From positions 434,001 to 498,000 of the forward strand of contig JAIXMP010000024.1 of NCBI GenBank assembly GCA_025677815.1: 64,000 nucleotides of DNA, given 5' to 3'. This document shows positions 59,841 to 64,000 of the stretch, in pieces; within the stretch, counting starts at the first letter, position 1; every line of letters begins with the position of its first letter. The notes under the pieces were generated by a model. That model was not told the DNA's origin. It made no database searches and saw only the letters and a list, made by a program, of their open reading frames with translations. Source of the stretch: Phascolomyces articulosus. Its lineage: Eukaryota; Mucoromycota; Mucoromycetes; Mucorales; Lichtheimiaceae. The translations under genes were made by a program, and so were the position numbers.

Positions 59841-60248
59841 AGAATCATTGGGATAATGGAGGATAATCATGTTTTTATTATTATTACAAGAAATAAAAAA
59901 GTAATATAATAGTTTTTACCTGGATTATGTAATTCTAATGGTTGCTATGATGAACGAAGAAGACATAATGAAAGGAATATCTTTATTACTAAAAGATTAC
60001 GAATCTTCAGAGTATGCTATTATAACTCATTTTATCTGCAGCACTTGTGAGACAGTATACGTATGATTGATAGTCTGGAGGAAGGTGTATGTGGTCTGTT
60101 TTTTTTTAAAAAAAAAGTAGCATATTATACGTAACCGAATCTAACTAAGAACTAGTTATAATATCTCATAGTGATATATAATAAAATCATAATTGAACTT
60201 GAGTAATATAAAAACAACTGGGTTTTTAGGGTAAGTTCTGGAGTTTTA
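59841..60248. other. Intergenic region downstream of ERV46
   Basis: AT-rich with no gene. A T10/A9 inverted tract near 60099-60117 could pair. Confidence 0.35.
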
Positions 60249-61943
60249 TTATTTATTTGCAATCATAACAAGGTGCCGCACAGAGCGCAACGCATCGTTT
60301 GAGATAGAGTGACTTTGAAAATCCATTCTTTCGCGCTGTGGCTCAAGTAAGGACACGGAAAGAGCCCCTGTTATCATATATATAGTGATAAATGGGAATA
60401 GCCGAGTAGGAGGTAATGTCTTCTCAATAATCTTGTAAACATGACTGATATTTAATAATGTATTCTCATCATACGTCAATTTCTTCCACCAGTCAAGACA
60501 CATTGGTTGATAGGATAACGTATTCTCTATATTCAATTCCCATGGTTCAGCATAAAAAATATAATGCGTTTTTCCTTATGATAATCACATTTTCTAGAAA
60601 GTACCACACAGCTATCGATTTTTTTTCTTTTTGTTCCTAGCTCTTACCAAAAGAGCTGAAATAAAAGGGGTGTTAAGTAACTGTATCAATTGGTTGTAGA
60701 AGTCAATGAATTGCTTGGTGATACTTTAATTCGTCATCCAATATATCATATTAAATGATCCCACGCTTTTCGTATATGCAATAATCTACCTTTCCTTCAA
60801 AATAAATATTATTCAACGTTCTATTGACTATTTTCAGTGACGTATTATGTCGTTGATAAGTAATACGTTTAATGGGTGGTGTCATCTTATATCTGTTGTA
60901 AGACCCTTCTAAATCTGAGCATATTATTAAAGCTACTGTCACCATCCGTTGTGCTTCTATATAATTGTGCAAGATGTACATCAAATAAGGCTGTAAAAGA
61001 CTCATAGTCATTACTGTTTCAAGGCGACGCCTTAGATCATCATATATGTCGATGTCGTATTCTGACACCATACTCTATAATAAATACCGATATTACATAA
61101 AAGGCTCAGCCTAAATCCTTCAATTTTAAAAAGGAAATTAAGTCAAATCGCATAACGATATAATACATGATAAAATCCAAAAGAAAGGATCAAAGGGTGC
61201 GCCATATTCTTGCACTTGACCCTATGGATACCATATTACTATCATCCTCATAAAAGAAATAATTATACAAGAAGGATCTGGCTCCATTATATATAATACA
61301 TAATAATCCACTAAGCCCTCATCCATCATAGAATAGAAAAGTATAAATAAGCCATTGTGAAAGTAATTGTAAAAACCCTTTAATCAACTTTTTATTTTAA
61401 TTCGGAACTCTCATAATAAACCTTTGAGAAAAGTCTCAAAGGATTCATACCGCCCATTTTCTATTTTGATCTTTTTTATATATAAAACCTACCAAATTCT
61501 ACAGTTGAAAAGAATTTCTTTATATGAATAATAAAAAGCCTCAGTAATAAGACGCCTTTCTTCCATCAAATATCGAATAGATGATGGAGTGAAATTAATG
61601 CATCTATATAGATAACAAGAACAACTGAATCAGTCAATGGTCTACTTAAATTGTCATAATACTGTTCAAAGGTAGGTGCATGTAAATATCCATTATATGG
61701 GTTCCTGAGTTTGATGTAGAGTGGAAGAAGATTACTAATGATAGCTTGATAATTCATTGATGGATATGAAAGTTCATTATTGTTATTATTATCAAGTTGA
61801 TGAGAAGGAGAAGTGCCAGTATTAGAGAATGTGGTATATGATGTAAAAGGTGGTAGTGGTGATGTTATTGCTACATAATGTTGAATGATCATAGTATAAG
61901 CAACTGAAATACCAATAAGAAGGAATAATAGATGTACTTTCAA
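60249..61943 (-). pseudogene. Possible relic of a fungal-specific transcription factor (Zn2Cys6-class middle domain)
   Basis: Three minus-strand open segments (61566-61943, 60751-61071, 60249-60536) lie in the same direction and are separated by stop-containing DNA. The first has YLHAPTFEQYYDNLSRPL, like the HxPTF(xx)xY stretch of the fungal_trans domain, then SVVLVIYI; continuing in a shifted frame gives NFTPSSIRYLMEERR and EAFYYSYKEIL, which fits the next helix. The last segment (TLLNISHVYKIIEKTLPPTR; YMITGALSVSLLEPQ) resembles the C-terminal helices of such factors. No Zn2Cys6 cluster is present, and the middle is broken by several stops. Best reading: a degenerate, 5'-truncated gene copy. 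Alternatively these are unrelated small genes. Confidence 0.3.
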
Positions 61944-62701
61944 ACTATATCTAAGAATTTTTATTGAATAGCTAGGTGAAAGGGGATAAATATTTTTTAT
62001 AAAAGAGGCTTATTTAGTAAGAACAACCTCCCATTTGTTGCCATAATATTAATATATTTCCTTATAAGATTATTTTTTATTATCATAAAACATAAAAAAT
62101 AGCCTAAGTTAGCTAAAAAAAAATATTATAATTTAAGTATACTTTCTATAACACATTATTTTTTGTATAAAACAAAAAAAGGATACACAGGTTTTTTTAT
62201 AAGAAGTTGGATGTAGCATTTTAATAATTATAAATGTATTTTTTGAAATCATAATGGTGGTTTTTTTTTTATATAAAATGCTTTTAATTTTTATACTAAA
62301 CATTTTTTATTTTTATGCTCAATATTTTTTATTTTCACACTCAACAATGTTTATACGTTTAAAATTTGGTTTTTATTTAAAGTCTCTGTTGAACACATCG
62401 TCCTTGTCGGACTTTTTTGTTCGAGACAGATATTAAGAGAAAAAAGTGGATGAAAACCCTGCGCTCGTAAGCAGGGAAAAAGGTAAGAGGGAAAGGTTAA
62501 AGGGTATGTCATATAAAATATGAAGGGGTTACAGTGACTCTGTTTATAGAAAGTAAGTGACATAAAGTAGTAACTGTATCTAACTAAGCAATGAGAGTAC
62601 ACTAGGGAAAAAGGAAATGGGGAAGAAAGAAAGGTAATAAAATAAAATAAAAAAAATAAAAGGGAAGAAAAGTAGTTATAAAGGGAGTATAAATAGTAAA
62701 C
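61944..62701. other. AT-rich region with imperfect short tandem repeats
   Basis: At 62292-62345 three TTTTTATTTTT-type units alternate with TAC/CTCAA blocks, giving imperfect direct repeats of about 25 bp. The stretch 62580-62690 is purine-rich (GGAAA/AAAT) and precedes the LINE fragment 3' end. No gene seen. Confidence 0.45.
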
Positions 62702-63455
62702 TTACTCTGCTTCAGAGGGAGGAGGAGGAGTGATCCATTTTACCAAAGCCTGACCGGGAAAGTCATCGTAGTATTGTTGGAGGTTGCTGCCGGGGTGTTG
62801 GTATGCATCAAGTTCTGCGAGTATTTTACACACAATTGGCCATTTGCTGCTTAAGTGTTGGATCCTGCGTAGTGAGGTTGGTTTCGATTTTGGGAGCTGA
62901 TTTAGGATGTGTGAGAGAGGATCTTCATGGTATGATGGTAACTGTAGACGATGGTGCATGCGTAGACAATGTATAGCATGTTTTTTTGTAAGTATTTGTG
63001 AGGGGCATCTTGGACAAGGTTTGGGTCTTCCACCTGGAAGCCAACCAAGCCTCCATCTGATACAGCAGCTTCTTTCCTTGTTTGTCATTGGGATCCACAT
63101 TATTGGATCGACACCCAATTTCGGGAGACAGGCACATAATAGTTTTGCACCAGTCGGTGCAGAACGTATATTTTCGAAATTGTCAACTAAGTATTGGCGG
63201 ATGATTGTCTTAAGCATTGTTCCAGAGATATCATTATATGGTTGTGGGAGGAGGTTTACAATATCTGATTTGTTGCAAAGTTTGCTCCAGTAACTTCTTT
63301 TTTGTGCTTCGAGTCCCGGTAGTAATTGTGTTAGGAGTGCATCATCAGGTAAAAATTGTGCTCTGTATACAAATTTGACTTGCAATGCTGCTATTCGTTC
63401 TGACATACTTGGTAATTTAGTGAGATGGCGCACAATGTTTATACAGGATTTTTCC
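62702..63455 (-). mobile_element. 5'-truncated LINE fragment: C-terminal ORF2 with zinc-binding tail
   Basis: About 250 codons are open on the minus strand, running into a stop at the 5' side (near 63456). The blocks CIRWRLGWLPGGRPKPCPRC, ILTKKHAIHCLRMHHRL and DPLSHILNQLP are typical of the zinc-binding C-terminus of Mucorales LINE ORF2 proteins. No reverse-transcriptase domain precedes it; the reading stops abruptly at about 63456, as expected for 5' truncation during target-primed reverse transcription. This C-terminus differs from that of the LINE at the left edge, so two LINE families are represented in the window. The coding frame of the fragment is undamaged, so the insertion may be younger. 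Confidence 0.7.
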
Positions 63456-63461
63456 TAATGA

Positions 63462-63600
63462 TTGGCGGGGCCATTTTTCCCATCTTGGCGGGGCCATTTT
63501 TTTCATTTTGGCGTTGGGGGGTCTTTCGATTGGCAGCGTGATTTTTGTGATTGGCAGGAAGTAAAAATTACAATGACGGTGTAATTTCAGAAGTTGGCAG
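63462..63600. repeat. Degenerate tandem repeat, about 22 bp, phased on TTGGC
   Basis: TTGGC occurs at 63462, 63485, 63508, 63530, 63551 and 63594, spacings 23, 23, 22, 21 and 43 (about two units). The first two units (TTGGCGGGGCCATTTTT) are nearly identical, later ones drift. It sits immediately beyond the 5' truncation point of the LINE fragment. Confidence 0.75.
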
Positions 63601-63739
63601 GATTACAAAATTCGTATTGCAGTTCAGAACTGTAAATTTAGCCCCCTCTTTAAAATAAATTTTCTTCTTTTTACTTTTACGTTGTAGCTTTATGGTTTAT
63701 TTAAAAAAAAATACTAAAATATAGGGGGAAAAGTATTAT

Positions 63740-63946
63740 TTAAGTATGAAAAAACACTAAAACATCCTCTCTCCCTCCATGCACTGGGATATGAACAAAA
63801 ATCTGTTCTGGTTTTATATCTATTTCCTTTCTGCAGCTATCACAGATTTTTTCATAGTCCCCAAATTGGTTATATGGAACAACCTCCAGGTGCAAGTAAG
63901 AGCAGTATAGTGGGTGTTTTGGTTTATCTACTCCCAATTCCATCAA
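63740..63946 (-). CDS. Short Cys-containing ORF near window edge, unrecognised
   Basis: An open frame of about 68 codons runs KLMELGVDKPKHPLYCSYLH, then EKICDSCRKEIDIKPEQIF and VHGGREDVLVFFHT. It contains three cysteines (YCSY, CDSC) that could be part of a small zinc site. No family is recognised; no ATG lies before the stop upstream except the internal one at 63943. It may be an exon of a gene continuing past the right edge or part of a repeat. Confidence 0.3.
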   Translation of the reverse strand: MMELGVDKPKHPLYCSYLHLEVVPYNQFGDYEKICDSCRKEIDIKPEQIFVHIPVHGGREDVLVFFHT

Positions 63947-64000
63947 CTTTTCTATTTCAGTTTTTAATAATCAAAATCATGTAGTATAGGGTCTGCATAA

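Noticed and set aside
1..64000. tRNA, rRNA, CRISPR, riboswitch or prokaryotic operon features
   Set aside because: No B-box-like GGTTCGA core with a clover-leaf partner, no rRNA conserved segments and no regularly spaced direct repeats with unique spacers were found; the gene style is plainly eukaryotic.

Overview
The window looks like nuclear DNA of an early-diverging filamentous fungus, most likely Mucoromycota (Mucorales-like). It is AT-rich. Its genes carry many short GT-AG introns (roughly 55-180 nt), and their products include a homoaconitase (alpha-aminoadipate lysine pathway), a CaaX G-protein gamma subunit, a fungal-type ERV46, Nup49/58, PEX5 and a fungal-type mitochondrial transcription factor. 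No prokaryotic, organellar, CRISPR, rRNA or tRNA feature was found. Species cannot be fixed from the sequence alone. Multi-exon models were built by hand from splice sites; wherever exon sums are given, the total length is divisible by three and the joined frame stays open.

Layout. 1-7.5 kb is a retroelement graveyard. A decayed APE-type LINE lies on the minus strand (ORF1 with two CCHC knuckles, ORF2 with endonuclease, reverse transcriptase and zinc-binding tail). It is interrupted by an AT-rich insert of about 0.9 kb, and a second LINE 3' relic lies on the plus strand. 7.9-38 kb is gene-rich: long-chain acyl-CoA synthetase (-), WW-domain protein (+), FG nucleoporin Nup49/58 (+), a multispan membrane protein (+), secreted neutral ceramidase (-), Ctr-type copper transporter (-), Nudix/mL46-like protein (+), SDR dehydrogenase (+), EME1 (+), PEX5 (-), an unrecognised 467-aa DNA-binding-like protein (+), glutaredoxin-like protein (+), G gamma (-) and homoaconitase LYS4 (+). 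39.2-42.3 kb is mostly AT-rich spacer with one GC-richer coding-like island. 42.3-59.9 kb holds RAD4/XPC (+), a small complex I subunit (+), mtTFB/Mtf1 (-), lipin/PAH1 (+), a small mitochondrial-looking protein (-), NTAQ1 (+) and ERV46 (+). 60-64 kb is decayed again: a possible transcription-factor relic, a 5'-truncated LINE 3' end, an approximately 22-bp phased TTGGC repeat and a Cys-containing ORF cut by the edge.

How the genes work together. These are ordinary eukaryotic single genes, not an operon or an obvious cluster. Several concern lipid metabolism (acyl-CoA synthetase, HSD10-like SDR, ceramidase, lipin) and peroxisome import (PEX5). Two are DNA-repair factors (EME1, RAD4), and several are mitochondrial (LYS4, Mtf1, complex I subunit). 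I see no evidence that they form a joint system. The least explained items are the 467-aa protein at 32.76-34.26 kb, the island near 40.2 kb and the phased repeat near 63.5 kb.
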